DNA of 64,000 nucleotides from Chryseobacterium indologenes (GCF_001295265.1 NZ_LJOD01000007.1:62001-126000); one strand, 5' to 3'; shown: positions 17,342-26,531, counted from the stretch's first letter. Made by a program: numbers and translations. The notes: generated from the sequence alone by a model not told the origin.

Positions 17342-20300
17342 TTATTTTGAGATTAAGAAATTAAGTTCCGCTCCTGTCTGATTCAGTTTTTCAAGCTGAT
17401 CGATGTAATCCGCTTTGATTTTAACGGCCTGGTTCACTAAAATTACCCAGTCCAGATAATCAATTTCCCCGACTTCCATCTGCTTCCTTGCAGCATTCAG
17501 AATCGTTTCGGATTTGGGAAGCTGCTTCTGTTCATAGTTTTCAATAATCTTTTCCAGATTCCTATAATGGCTGATCTGCTGTGAAAGTCTGTTTTTAAGT
17601 TCAATTTCTTTACGCTGGTACTGGTTTTCGGTAACGGCAATTTTAGCCTCAGCAGCTTTAGCCAGCCCACGCTGCCCTTTCGTAAACACCGGAATCCCCA
17701 CTCCGAGCTGTACAGAATTAAAACGGCTGTTATTGATGTTTTTCATGCTTTGATTGGTATATCCAATCATAAGTTCGGGTAAAAGCCTGCTTTTTTCCAG
17801 CTGAACTTCAGCTTCTCCTGCTTTGATCTGCTGTTGAAGATATTGCAGTTCCGGATGCTGTTTTATCAGACCATCAGAAAGTTGGAGACTTACGTTCATC
17901 AGTGGTTTCTCTGCTACCGGCTGGTAAGGTGTTTCAGACTGAAGCAATAACTGAAGCTGGAGTTTGGCAATATTCAGATCGTTTTCAAGGGAATTCAGCT
18001 GTATTCCCGCCTGCTCTTTCTGTAAGGAAGCTGTTGATTCTTCCAGAATATTCGCTTCACCTTTCTTAAGCCTCAGGCTGGCTTTTTCTGAAAACTGATT
18101 GTACAGCCCGCTGATATATTCCAGAACTTTCTTCTTTTCCTGAAGGATTAAAATCCTGTAAAATACATCGGAAACCTCTTTGGTAAGCTGTGCTTTCGTA
18201 AGCTTCTGGCTGATCACAGCGGCAGTCCATTCTGCATTTAAAAGCTGTTTTCTTTTTGAATACACAGTGGGAAAACTGAATCTTTGGGATATGGTAAATG
18301 AGTTATCCGTTTCCTGTCCCTGAATCTGTCCTACTGCTCCGGAAAGTTCAAGCTGGGGAATATCAAGGTAACTGGCTTTCAGCTTTTCCTGATAATCGGA
18401 AATTAATTTTGAATTCTTTAAAGTTCCGTTCTGCTGATAAGCTTTTTCCAGAGTCTGCTCAAAGGTAATCGTTTCCTGGGCACTGATTCCTCCGAATGAA
18501 AGAAGCAAGGCCAATACAGACAGTTTTTTACCGTTTATTTTTTTTGAAAATTTCATTTTACTTTTATTAATGTGTTCAAACAAGACGTAAAGAATAGGCA
18601 GTACAAATAAGGTAAGCAGTGTTGCCAGCATAAGCCCCCCGATCACTACAGTTGCCAGAGGCCGTTGTACTTCTGCTCCTGCCCCGTTGCTTAATGCCAT
18701 CGGAAGAAAACCCAGAGAAGCTACAAAAGCCGTCATCAGAACCGGACGAAGTCTGATTCTTGTTCCCATCAGTACAATTCTGCTGGTATTCTGTATTCCA
18801 TTGCTTTTTAAACGGTTGAATTCTGATATTAAAACAATTCCGTTAAGTACGGCTACCCCGAAAAGCGCAATAAATCCAACTCCGGCACTGATGCTGAAAG
18901 GCATTCCTCTTAAAGCGAGAAAATAAACCCCGCCAATCGCCGATAATGGAATGGCAGTGTAAATTAAAAGACTGTGCTTTACTGAACCGAATGCAAAGAA
19001 TAACAATAGGAAAATCATAACCAGGGAAATCGGAACGGCAATTCCAAGTCTTGCCTTGGCTTCATTCAGATTTTCAAAAGCACCGCCGTAAGAAATGGTA
19101 TAGCCTGATGAAAGCTTAAGGTTTTTGCCGGCTTTCTGCTGAAGCTCTTCCACAATACTCTGAACATCTCTTCCGCGAACATTGAATCCTACAACAATTC
19201 TTCTTTTTGTATCTTCTCTCTGAATCTGGTTAGGGCTGTTCTTCAGCTCTACTCTGGCCAGCTGGGATAAAGGAATCTGTTCACCGGAAGCCGTAGGAAC
19301 CAAAAGATTCTGAATGCTTGAAATATCCTTCTTGTGCTCGTTATCCATACGCACAACGATATCAAACTTTCTCTCTCCTTCATACAAAGCTCCGGCTGTC
19401 TGTCCGGCAAATGCCATATTGATTACCCTGTTTATTTCTGCCACAGAAATGTTGTAACGGGAAAGTTCTGCCCGGTTATAATCAATAACAACCTGCGGAG
19501 CCCCTACAACAGGCTCCAGATAAAGATCCTGAGCCCCTTTTACAGTATTGATAATGCTTCCCAGTTTTTTCGCATAAACGGCCAGGCTGTCCAGATCTTC
19601 ACCATAAATTTTGCACACCACATCCTGACGTGCTCCGGTCATCAGCTCATTAAAGCGCATCTGAACCGGGAACTGGAATCCTGTGGTAAGTCCCGGAATA
19701 TTCTGAAGAGATTTACTCATTTTTTCAGAAAGCTCAGGGAAAGACTTTGCAGAGGTCCATTCCTTTTTGGGTTTTAAAACAATAATCATATCTCCCGCGT
19801 CCATTGGCATCGGCTCTGTAGGAATCTCAGCACTTCCGATTTTGGTAACCACCTTCTCTATTTCCGGAAATTCTTTTAATAAAATTCCGGCAGCCTGTGT
19901 CGTTATTTTTTTAGTTTCACTGATATTACTGCCCTGAAGAATTCTCATTTCAACGGCAAAATCACCTTCTTCCAGTGAAGGAATAAATTCTCCGCCCATT
20001 CTGGAAAGGGTAACAACTGCCCCCACAAAAAGAAGCAACACCCCTGAAATGATGGATTTTTTATATTTAAGGGCTTTGATCAGGAGTTTCTGATGGCCCG
20101 CTTCTGTTTTAGCCATTATCCTGTCTGAAACAGAATCTTTTATTTTTTTCTTCCGGCTCAGTACAAGCGAGCTCATCATCGGAATATACGTTAATGAAAG
20201 CAGAAAGGCTCCGATAAGGGCAAATGCAACCGTTTGTGCCATAGGTTTGAACATCTTTCCTTCAATACCCTGTAAGGTAAAAATAGGAAGATATACAATC

Positions 20301-21679
20301 AGGATAATGATCTGTCCGAAAACAGCACTGTTAACCATTTTCGTAGCGGAGCCTGAAACCTGGGCATCCATTTCTTTTTTGCTGAGCATATTATCTTTTC
20401 CGAAATGCTTTTTATGAGCCAGCTGATGAAGAACAGCTTCCACAATGATGACGGCCCCGTCCACAATAAGTCCGAAGTCAAGAGCACCGAGACTCATCAG
20501 GTTGCCACCCACTCCGAAAATGTTCATCATAATGATGGCAAAAAGCATGGATAAAGGAATTACAGAGGCAACCAGCAATCCTGCCCTGAAATTTCCAAGG
20601 AACAGAACCAGAATGAAAACCACGATAAGAGCCCCTTCCATTAAATTCGTTTTCACGGTACTGATCGTATTGTTTACCATTTTGGCGCGGTCCAGGAAAG
20701 GTTCTATAACCACTCCTTCAGGAAGTGATTCCTGGATTTTTTCAAGTCTCTGCTTGATATTTCCGATCACTTCATTGGCATTTTCACCTTTCAGCATCAG
20801 GACAATCGCACCGGATACCTCTCCTGTATCGTTGTAAGTCATAGCACCATACCGGGTTGCAAATCCAATTTTTACAGAAGCTACATCTTTGATATGTACC
20901 GGAATTCCTCCTTTAGTATCTGCCACCTGAATGTTTCCGATGTCTTCCGTACTTCCCAGAAGTCCTTCACTACGGATGAAAAGTACGGTTTCTTTTTTCT
21001 CGATATAAGCGCCACCCGTATTCTGATTGTTCTTTTCCAGCGCTGCGAATACATCATTGATATTAATATTGAAGGCCTGCAGCTGATTGGGATTGATTGC
21101 AATTTCATACTGTTTCAGCTTTCCCCCGAAACTGCTGACATCTGCCACACCTTTCGTTCCCAAAAGCTGACGCCTGATTACCCAGTCCTGAATGGTTCTG
21201 AGTTCGGTTTCATCGTACACATTTTCGTAGCCTTTTTTTGCCCGTACAACATACTGAAAAATTTCACCAAGACCCGTTGAAATAGGTCCCAGTTCCGGTT
21301 TTCCAATTCCTGCCGGGATATTTTCCTGAACAAGCTGGAGACGTTCCTGAACCTGCTGGCGTGCCCAGTAGACATCTGTATCATCGTCAAAAACTATGGT
21401 TACCAGAGACAGTCCGAATCGTGAAAAACTTCGCAGTTCGGTAATGCCGCTGATGTTACTCGTAGCCTGTTCGATAGGAAATGTTACCAGCCTTTCAATA
21501 TCTGCCGCTCCGTAAGACGGTGCTGTGGTAATAACCTGAACCTGGTTATTGGTAATATCAGGCTGCGCATCGATAGGGAGTTTTGTAGTTTCATAAACCC
21601 CTAAAAGAACCAGCCCAATGGTGAAAAGAGCAATGATGAGCTTATTCTTTACAGAAAACTCAATGATTTTATTTAACAT
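17342..21679 (-). CDS. czcA: CzcA-type heavy-metal RND pump fused in frame to a TolC-like outer-membrane channel
   Basis: This 1445-residue ORF is about 400 longer than a normal heavy-metal RND pump. Residues 1-1035 are the pump, with twelve membrane segments and two large periplasmic loops. The fourth-helix motif is DFGLIVDGAVIIVE, matching the DFG-x3-DGA pattern of the divalent-cation CzcA/CnrA branch rather than the CusA copper/silver pattern. RFNELMTGARQDV is also typical of this group. From residue 1042 (an ATG at 18556) it continues as a signal-peptide-like stretch (LSVLALLLSFGGISAQ) and a full outer-membrane-factor domain with two helical repeats. Export of Zn, Co, Ni or Cd is the likely role. 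It is the central gene of the operon. Confidence 0.9.
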   Translation of the reverse strand: MLNKIIEFSVKNKLIIALFTIGLVLLGVYETTKLPIDAQPDITNNQVQVITTAPSYGAADIERLVTFPIEQATSNISGITELRSFSRFGLSLVTIVFDDDTDVYWARQQVQERLQLVQENIPAGIGKPELGPISTGLGEIFQYVVRAKKGYENVYDETELRTIQDWVIRRQLLGTKGVADVSSFGGKLKQYEIAINPNQLQAFNININDVFAALEKNNQNTGGAYIEKKETVLFIRSEGLLGSTEDIGNIQVADTKGGIPVHIKDVASVKIGFATRYGAMTYNDTGEVSGAIVLMLKGENANEVIGNIKQRLEKIQESLPEGVVIEPFLDRAKMVNNTISTVKTNLMEGALIVVFILVLFLGNFRAGLLVASVIPLSMLFAIIMMNIFGVGGNLMSLGALDFGLIVDGAVIIVEAVLHQLAHKKHFGKDNMLSKKEMDAQVSGSATKMVNSAVFGQIIILIVYLPIFTLQGIEGKMFKPMAQTVAFALIGAFLLSLTYIPMMSSLVLSRKKKIKDSVSDRIMAKTEAGHQKLLIKALKYKKSIISGVLLLFVGAVVTLSRMGGEFIPSLEEGDFAVEMRILQGSNISETKKITTQAAGILLKEFPEIEKVVTKIGSAEIPTEPMPMDAGDMIIVLKPKKEWTSAKSFPELSEKMSKSLQNIPGLTTGFQFPVQMRFNELMTGARQDVVCKIYGEDLDSLAVYAKKLGSIINTVKGAQDLYLEPVVGAPQVVIDYNRAELSRYNISVAEINRVINMAFAGQTAGALYEGERKFDIVVRMDNEHKKDISSIQNLLVPTASGEQIPLSQLARVELKNSPNQIQREDTKRRIVVGFNVRGRDVQSIVEELQQKAGKNLKLSSGYTISYGGAFENLNEAKARLGIAVPISLVMIFLLLFFAFGSVKHSLLIYTAIPLSAIGGVYFLALRGMPFSISAGVGFIALFGVAVLNGIVLISEFNRLKSNGIQNTSRIVLMGTRIRLRPVLMTAFVASLGFLPMALSNGAGAEVQRPLATVVIGGLMLATLLTLFVLPILYVLFEHINKSKMKFSKKINGKKLSVLALLLSFGGISAQETITFEQTLEKAYQQNGTLKNSKLISDYQEKLKASYLDIPQLELSGAVGQIQGQETDNSFTISQRFSFPTVYSKRKQLLNAEWTAAVISQKLTKAQLTKEVSDVFYRILILQEKKKVLEYISGLYNQFSEKASLRLKKGEANILEESTASLQKEQAGIQLNSLENDLNIAKLQLQLLLQSETPYQPVAEKPLMNVSLQLSDGLIKQHPELQYLQQQIKAGEAEVQLEKSRLLPELMIGYTNQSMKNINNSRFNSVQLGVGIPVFTKGQRGLAKAAEAKIAVTENQYQRKEIELKNRLSQQISHYRNLEKIIENYEQKQLPKSETILNAARKQMEVGEIDYLDWVILVNQAVKIKADYIDQLEKLNQTGAELNFLISK

Positions 21680-21936
21680 GAAAAAATTATGGATTGATTA
21701 TCCGGTGTGTTTTATAAAACTCTTTCCAGGCTTTTGTTTCAATTAAACTATACAGGATAAGAACTATCACTAACCTTTCGGAAAATTGAAGATTTTCTCC
21801 TTATATGAATAGGTTATTTCTTACACTCTTCAGTGTTTAAAGCATAAAAGAGCTGTTTACACAACGGATTAATTAATGGATAATAAGAATTGACTGCTTA
21901 AAAAGCTTAAGCATTAATTTTTAATATAAAATACCA

Positions 21937-22299
21937 TTAAGACTGCCGTGGAGGCTGAAAAATTCTGGAAAGATAAAGGTTGGGAAAATCTTTTTCCTGA
22001 TAGGATGTTTTTTTCCGGGAAACAATGATCTCCTTAGGTTTTTCGATCTGAAAGTTCAGTTCAGGAAGCTGAGCATGAATCATCAATACAACCGGAGGGT
22101 TGATAAATGGCAATTTCTGATCTGTATCCCAGTCGGAGTCTTTTTTATGATTGTCATAATGCTCCATGACAAACTCAGCGAAGTTCCCTTCATATTCCAT
22201 AAGGTGCTCTACAAATACAGGTACTTTGAGTACTTCCGCCGCATTGGTGGTAGCAAGCACATACATCATTGAGCATACTATGGAAAGCCATTTTAACAT
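21937..22299 (-). CDS. Small exported protein upstream of the metal-efflux operon
   Basis: This 120-residue protein has an N-terminal signal (WLSIVCSMMYVLATTNAAE). The mature part holds an acidic/His segment (EHLMEYEGNFAEFVMEHYDN) and a basic tail. I do not recognise a named family. Small periplasmic proteins of this kind often precede czc/cus operons in flavobacteria and may bind metal or modulate the pump; the His, Asp and Glu residues near the N-terminus are compatible with that. It lies 257 bases upstream of czcA on the same strand. Function is inferred from context only. Confidence 0.6.
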   Translation of the reverse strand: MLKWLSIVCSMMYVLATTNAAEVLKVPVFVEHLMEYEGNFAEFVMEHYDNHKKDSDWDTDQKLPFINPPVVLMIHAQLPELNFQIEKPKEIIVSRKKTSYQEKDFPNLYLSRIFQPPRQS

Positions 22300-22419
22300 T
22301 GTTCTGCAAATATAAGGCTTAAATTTTTCAGGAAAGAACGTCTTGTATTAATTTTTTGATAATTTCCTTTATTATTCAGTTTTTTTTTAACTGAATTAAG
22401 GTCTGACTAAGGAAACTAA

Positions 22420-22460
22420 AAGGATGAAAGATAAAAAAGGGAGCTGAAAGCTACTTTGAG
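22420..22460. repeat. Interspersed short repeat (copy 1)
   Basis: AAGGATGAAAGATAAAAAAG followed by GGAGCTGAAAGCTACTTT closely matches 55541-55572, where the same elements occur without the 6-base insertion. Both copies lie in gene-free DNA. It looks like a dispersed intergenic element. Confidence 0.5.
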
Positions 22461-22566
22461 CCTGTTATTAGAAGTCATTATAAAATCAAAGTCCTTAAAA
22501 ATAAAACAGATCAACAGATCGCTATGCCGGCGCTTTGATCAGGTCAAAAAAAGGATAACCTAAATA

Positions 22567-23175
22567 TCAGTCAAAATCCAGGAAGCCATCAGCAAGTTGT
22601 TTCCACTGAATTTTTGAAACTCCCATTATCCCTCCGGCAGCTACCATGAGATTGCGGATCACATCAATGAACTTCGCTTTAAAATTAGGGGTTTCATTTC
22701 TTCCGTATACTGCGGCTTTTAAATAGCCCGGAGTTCTGGAGATCATAAATGTAGAGGTAGCTCGAGCACTGTAAAAATGAGCAATGTGCCCCTTATTTCT
22801 TATTTGGGGATCTCTGGAGGGTCTGCAGGTCATCTGGATGCTTTCTGAGGTATTGTCCTGATAATAGCAGATTTCTGTTACTTCTACCCAGTCATAGCCT
22901 TTACTCTCCCTTTCTCCCGGACCAGGAATATCAATTCTCATATAATCTCCTTTCTGTGGATCGCGGTCAGCTTCTTTACCGGATGAATCATAGAGCTTAA
23001 AATCGGCAAAGCCTTCGCCGCAATAGCTTTTCCACCTGTTGATGGAGAAAAATCTTTTTTTCAGTATTTCAAACTTTAAAGGGAGAAGTGCTTCTTCATA
23101 CTGCTTACGGCTTTCAGTGTCATGAAATCCACCTGAATGCTGCTCCGGAACTCCTTTAATCAATTTTGGTTTCAT
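22567..23175 (-). CDS. Hypothetical 202-residue cytosolic protein
   Basis: I do not recognise this protein. There is no signal peptide or membrane segment. A central part with alternating strands (DYMRIDIPGPGERESKGYDW, then VEVTEICYYQDNTSESIQMT) and a C-terminal helix suggest a compact mixed fold. The sequence is Arg/Lys-rich and contains the dipeptides CRPSRDPQIRNKGHIAHFYS and SRTPGYLKAAVYGRN, which look conserved. It is a single gene flanked by gene-poor DNA on both sides, and codon use matches neighbours. A link to phage or stress functions cannot be supported. Confidence 0.55.
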   Translation of the reverse strand: MKPKLIKGVPEQHSGGFHDTESRKQYEEALLPLKFEILKKRFFSINRWKSYCGEGFADFKLYDSSGKEADRDPQKGDYMRIDIPGPGERESKGYDWVEVTEICYYQDNTSESIQMTCRPSRDPQIRNKGHIAHFYSARATSTFMISRTPGYLKAAVYGRNETPNFKAKFIDVIRNLMVAAGGIMGVSKIQWKQLADGFLDFD

Positions 23176-23512
23176 GTCTTTATGATTTGGCAGGATAAAT
23201 TAATGAAAATAACGGATATCCTTTTTATGAGCAGAATCACAATTCCGGTTTTTACCTGGTTTACATAAAAGTCTACCAAAAAAGTATATTTAAGCTTTTT
23301 AACCCGAACTCAGATTATTTTATTAATTTTATTTCATTATCTCTATTTTTAAATGAAAGTTTAGCCAGGAGGAGCCAACGGCAGCTGCATAAACAGGTTC
23401 TATTCTCTCTACACCGATATTACAGATAAATAAATGATAACATAAATTACTTGTTAAATCACTATTTTTATCTGGAATGAATATTTTTTAAAATATTATA
23501 CTAAAACAATGT

Positions 23513-23542
23513 TTTGCATAATGTAATTTTTGTTTATATTTG
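23513..23542 (+). promoter_or_regulatory. Bacteroidota-type promoter
   Basis: TTTG at 23513-23516 and TATATTTG at 23535-23542 match the -33 and -7 consensus (TTTG, TAnnTTTG) with an 18-base spacer. The expected start of transcription is about 23549. No gene follows within 90 bases, but a strong terminator does. Confidence 0.6.
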
Positions 23543-23548
23543 TGCATC

Positions 23549-23610
23549 GAAATAATTTTTTTTCATCATTTGTGTTTTTTTAAGGTCTCCCTTTTACGGG
23601 GACCTTTTTT
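23549..23610 (+). ncRNA. Candidate 60-base small RNA or attenuated leader of the lectin gene
   Basis: A full promoter is followed about 33 bases after the predicted start by a Rho-independent terminator: AAGGTCTCC paired with GGGGACCTT (one G-U pair), loop CTTTTAC, then six T. Transcripts would therefore stop near 23610 at about 60 bases. Either this is an independent small RNA or the 5' leader of the lectin gene 216 bases on, controlled by antitermination. It does not resemble any RNA family I can name. Confidence 0.4.
23582..23610 (+). terminator. Rho-independent terminator
   Basis: A nine-base-pair stem (23582-23590 with 23598-23606), seven-base loop and T-run to 23610. It lies upstream of, not after, a recognisable gene, which is why a short RNA or attenuator is suspected. 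Confidence 0.7.
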
Positions 23611-23645
23611 GTTTGTGCAAACGTAATGATTTATTAAATATTTAA

Positions 23646-23726
23646 ATGAAAATGTCGTTTTACAAGGCAGAAATAGCATTTTTCAGCATATTATTTTTTA
23701 TTCTATTCTATAATTATCTCTTTTAA
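23646..23726 (+). CDS. Candidate 26-residue hydrophobic microprotein
   Basis: ATG at 23646 opens MKMSFYKAEIAFFSILF and continues as an uninterrupted hydrophobic segment to a TAA, long enough for one membrane helix. It lies between the small terminator and the lectin gene. A single-helix peptide with a Lys near the N-terminus is plausible as a real product, but A+T-rich DNA produces such frames by chance. Confidence 0.25.
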   Translation: MKMSFYKAEIAFFSILFFILFYNYLF

Positions 23727-23826
23727 GTGAAAATACCCAAAGTATAATTTAGTGGTTTTTACGGTAGTATATCTCTCATTTAAGTGACAACTTTGTAATG
23801 TTAAATAACCCCAAAAACTTTACATC

Positions 23827-24171
23827 ATGTCAAAATTCAAAATCAACATCGTTGCAGGTCCGCTTTGGAGCAACGACGAAGCACAAAAACTAGGAGGCCG
23901 TATTGCTGCAGCCCACTTAGGAAAATTTACCGGACAATGGAGCACTATTGTTGAGGGTGCGATGAGCGTTATCGAAGTTGAGTACGATACAGTTCCATCC
24001 GGCAGCACTGAATACAAGCTGAACGTTCTTGCAGGACCTATCTGGAGCAACGAGGATGCTAAAGAAGTATGTCCCGCAATATGTGCTTCTTACGGTGGAA
24101 CCTGGACAGGCGCCTGGAGCACTGTGGTTGAAGGTAAAATGAGCGTTTGTGAATGCTTGTTTAAGTTCTAA
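23827..24171 (+). CDS. MVL-family mannan-binding lectin, two tandem repeats
   Basis: This 114-residue protein consists of two homologous repeats (about residues 3-53 and 62-114), each with the pattern AGP-[LI]-WSN-x2-A ... TG-x-WST-x-VEG-x-MSV. Length, repeat structure and signature match MVL, the high-mannose-glycan-binding lectin of the cyanobacterium Microcystis viridis, as I remember it. Each repeat should contribute a carbohydrate site specific for the mannose core. No signal peptide is present, as in MVL, so it is cytosolic or exported by an unusual route. The second repeat has four cysteines (82, 86, 108, 110) and the first none, which could form disulfides or a metal site. It is monocistronic with a strong terminator. 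Confidence 0.9.
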   Translation: MSKFKINIVAGPLWSNDEAQKLGGRIAAAHLGKFTGQWSTIVEGAMSVIEVEYDTVPSGSTEYKLNVLAGPIWSNEDAKEVCPAICASYGGTWTGAWSTVVEGKMSVCECLFKF

Positions 24172-24190
24172 CAGAATTAATTATGATTAT

Positions 24191-24216
24191 AAGACTCCGG
24201 AAAATTCCGGAGTCTT
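24191..24216. terminator. Bidirectional terminator
   Basis: The perfect inverted repeat AAGACTCCGGAA/TTCCGGAGTCTT is flanked by A/T runs, between the lectin gene and the convergent AraC gene. It is a strong terminator for both. Confidence 0.9.
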
Positions 24217-24232
24217 TTGTTTATAAAAGGTT

Positions 24233-25015
24233 TCATTTCATGTTTTTTATAAAATCAGAAGGCCGGAATTTCATAACAGACTGAAAGCTTCTCGTAAAAG
24301 ACTGTACGCTTTTATACCCTGTTTCATAAGCAATTTCAGAGATGGTAAGGTTTCCTGAACTCAGCAGCTCCATGCTTTTGATGATACGGAGTACCTGCTG
24401 ATACTTATTCAGGGTACTGCCGGTTTCTTTTTTAAAGATGCGTTCCAGGGTACGCAGAGAAAGCAGGGAAATCTCACTAAGGTCTTCTATTCTTATATCT
24501 TCCCGGTAATGGCTGTGAAGATAATTGATGGCCTTTGTAAGCCGCTTATCCTGCGGAAGGCCGATATGAAGTTTTATAGCATGTTCTACAAAATGAGGAA
24601 GCTCATTGAAAAGTGCTCTGAGAAAAATCTGTTCATTAGGATCGTATGCTTGGTTTTTTGACCATTTTTCAGCATACCTGATCATTCCTTTTAAAACCGG
24701 AGGAACAGAAAATACACTGATTTCCTGATCAAAAGATCTTCCAGCTTCAGCATTGGCAAACATAATCATCAGTTTGATTTTCTCGGAATGCGAATTGGTT
24801 TTGTGCATAGCACCGGGAGGAATCCATACTGCGTGATTCTGGGGAAGCAAATAAATTTTCCCTTCAATTGTAATATATTGAAACCCGCTTTCTACATAAA
24901 CGAGTTGTCCTTTCTTGTGAGAATGAAGAATGTCATCATGTTTCCAGTCTTCTTCAAACCACACAAAATAGGATTTATCTAATTCATCAATGGCTATACT
25001 GTCATGAGGATTCAT
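24233..25015 (-). CDS. AraC-family transcriptional regulator with cupin sensor domain
   Basis: This 260-residue protein has an N-terminal cupin-type barrel (HKKGQLVYVESGFQYITIEG, then HAVWIPPGAMHKTNSHS) and a C-terminal double HTH of the AraC/XylS class (IRIEDLSEISLLSLRTLERI and LTISEIAYETGYKSVQSFTR). The WIPPGAMH box is typical of the NimR branch. It is divergent from the NimT/CynX-type MFS gene with 72 bases between starts, the same arrangement as NimR and NimT in E. coli, so it probably represses or activates that transporter in response to a small ligand. Confidence 0.85.
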   Translation of the reverse strand: MNPHDSIAIDELDKSYFVWFEEDWKHDDILHSHKKGQLVYVESGFQYITIEGKIYLLPQNHAVWIPPGAMHKTNSHSEKIKLMIMFANAEAGRSFDQEISVFSVPPVLKGMIRYAEKWSKNQAYDPNEQIFLRALFNELPHFVEHAIKLHIGLPQDKRLTKAINYLHSHYREDIRIEDLSEISLLSLRTLERIFKKETGSTLNKYQQVLRIIKSMELLSSGNLTISEIAYETGYKSVQSFTRSFQSVMKFRPSDFIKNMK

Positions 25016-25087
25016 GTCGTTTCAGGTTAAAACTTTGGCAAAATTAAACAAAAATACTGAAGTAATTTTGCTGTAAATATTTTCGTC

Positions 25088-26290
25088 ATGAAGAATGAAA
25101 CAAGAAGAAACGCGTCTTATGTACTTCTGATTATTAATGTGCTTGTTGTGATTCTGGTTTCCAGCAATCTCAGGTCTCCTATCATTTCGGTGGCTCCGGT
25201 ACTGAGTGATATAAGGGATGCTATGAAACTGGACAGCTTTCAGGTCAGCCTTCTCACTTCTATCCCGTTATTTATGTTTGCTACATGCTCGGTATTGGTG
25301 AGTCGCTTTTCGCATCAGTTCAGCATCAGCCGTTTTTTGATGTATTCACTGATTATTTTGAGTTTCGGGCTGTTTCTCCGCATTACAGGATCTGTCTGGA
25401 TGTTATTTCTGGGTTCTGTATTTATCGGGCTGGGAATCTGCATCGGAAATGTGGTAACGCCGGGATACATTAAAAATAATTTCCCCAAGCAAATTGGCCT
25501 GATGACCGGTATTTTTGCTGTGGCAATGAATCTTACGGCTGCCCTGGCTTCAGGATTCAGTGTAAGGATTGGTGAATGGACGGGATTCGGATGGAGAGGC
25601 TCTCTGGGAATATGGCTGGTTATTGCCGGGCTTGGATTATTTGTTCTTGTGCTGGAACTGATTTTTAACAAAAAAAATGCAACTCAGGCAAAGGCATCAT
25701 TAAGCCGTTCAGATTTTAATATGTTTAAATCTGCACAGGCCTGGAATATCAGTATATTCATGGGATTACAGTCATTGTTTTATTATTGTATGGTGGCATG
25801 GCTTCCGTCATTTCTTACTGATTACCATGTGCAGGGAGACAGTACGGGCTGGATACTTTTCGTGATCCAGATTACGATGATTCCTGTTACATTCGGCAGC
25901 CCGATTATTGCCAATAAGATGAAAGACCAAAGAATATTGATTGTATTGATCTGTGTTCTGATGCTGATCAGTACGTTTATGTTTGCATGGCTTCAATCTC
26001 AATGGATTTATGTGAATGCTGTAATTATAGGTATTTCTAATGGTTTATCCTTCAGTTTGTCTATCCTGTTTTTTTCAACAAGAACAAAAAGCAGTGCCAA
26101 TGCGGTAAAAATATCCGGAATGGCTCAGTCTGTAGGCTATCTGATTGCTGCATTTGGGCCTCCGGTATTCGGAAAACTGCATGATTGGGATGTTTCGTGG
26201 AAAAGTTCTTTCTATTTTTTGAGTCTTGCGGTTGTCCTGATGTTTTATTTCGGAATGAAAGCAGCAAGGCATAAATACGTTGAAGATTAG
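25088..26290 (+). CDS. MFS transporter of the CynX/NimT family
   Basis: This 400-residue protein has twelve predicted membrane segments and the opening SSNLRSPIISVAPVLSDI, which is characteristic of the CynX/NimT family (cyanate and 2-nitroimidazole transport). FIGLGICIGNVVTPGYIKN marks helix 4. Family members export or import small organic compounds by proton exchange at the inner membrane; the substrate here is unknown. It is divergent from an AraC-type regulator that probably controls it. The gene ends into a gene-poor stretch, and no clear terminator is visible. Confidence 0.85.
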   Translation: MKNETRRNASYVLLIINVLVVILVSSNLRSPIISVAPVLSDIRDAMKLDSFQVSLLTSIPLFMFATCSVLVSRFSHQFSISRFLMYSLIILSFGLFLRITGSVWMLFLGSVFIGLGICIGNVVTPGYIKNNFPKQIGLMTGIFAVAMNLTAALASGFSVRIGEWTGFGWRGSLGIWLVIAGLGLFVLVLELIFNKKNATQAKASLSRSDFNMFKSAQAWNISIFMGLQSLFYYCMVAWLPSFLTDYHVQGDSTGWILFVIQITMIPVTFGSPIIANKMKDQRILIVLICVLMLISTFMFAWLQSQWIYVNAVIIGISNGLSFSLSILFFSTRTKSSANAVKISGMAQSVGYLIAAFGPPVFGKLHDWDVSWKSSFYFLSLAVVLMFYFGMKAARHKYVED

Positions 26291-26476
26291 AAATATTTTT
26301 CAATGCTGATATGGGAAGCCGGAAATTAATTCCAGAGGTTATTTAACATTAAATGTACCGGACTTTCAACACCTATAATTGAACATAGGATACTAAACAA
26401 TTTCTTTCAGGCTGAGCAGATTTTTTTGGGATATTCGTCTTGATATGAAGACCTCTATCCTATTACATCATGCTAA

Positions 26477-26531
26477 ATTCTTCCGCAGAGCAGCAGATAA
26501 TACAACAGGGTGTCTGATCTGCGGAAAGAAT
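26477..26531. repeat. Imperfect palindromic repeat (copy 1)
   Basis: The outer arms ATTCTTCCGCAGA and TCTGCGGAAAGAAT pair, with an inner segment GCAGCAGATAATACAACAG. It belongs to the same family as the two elements at 26621 and 26731. Confidence 0.6.
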
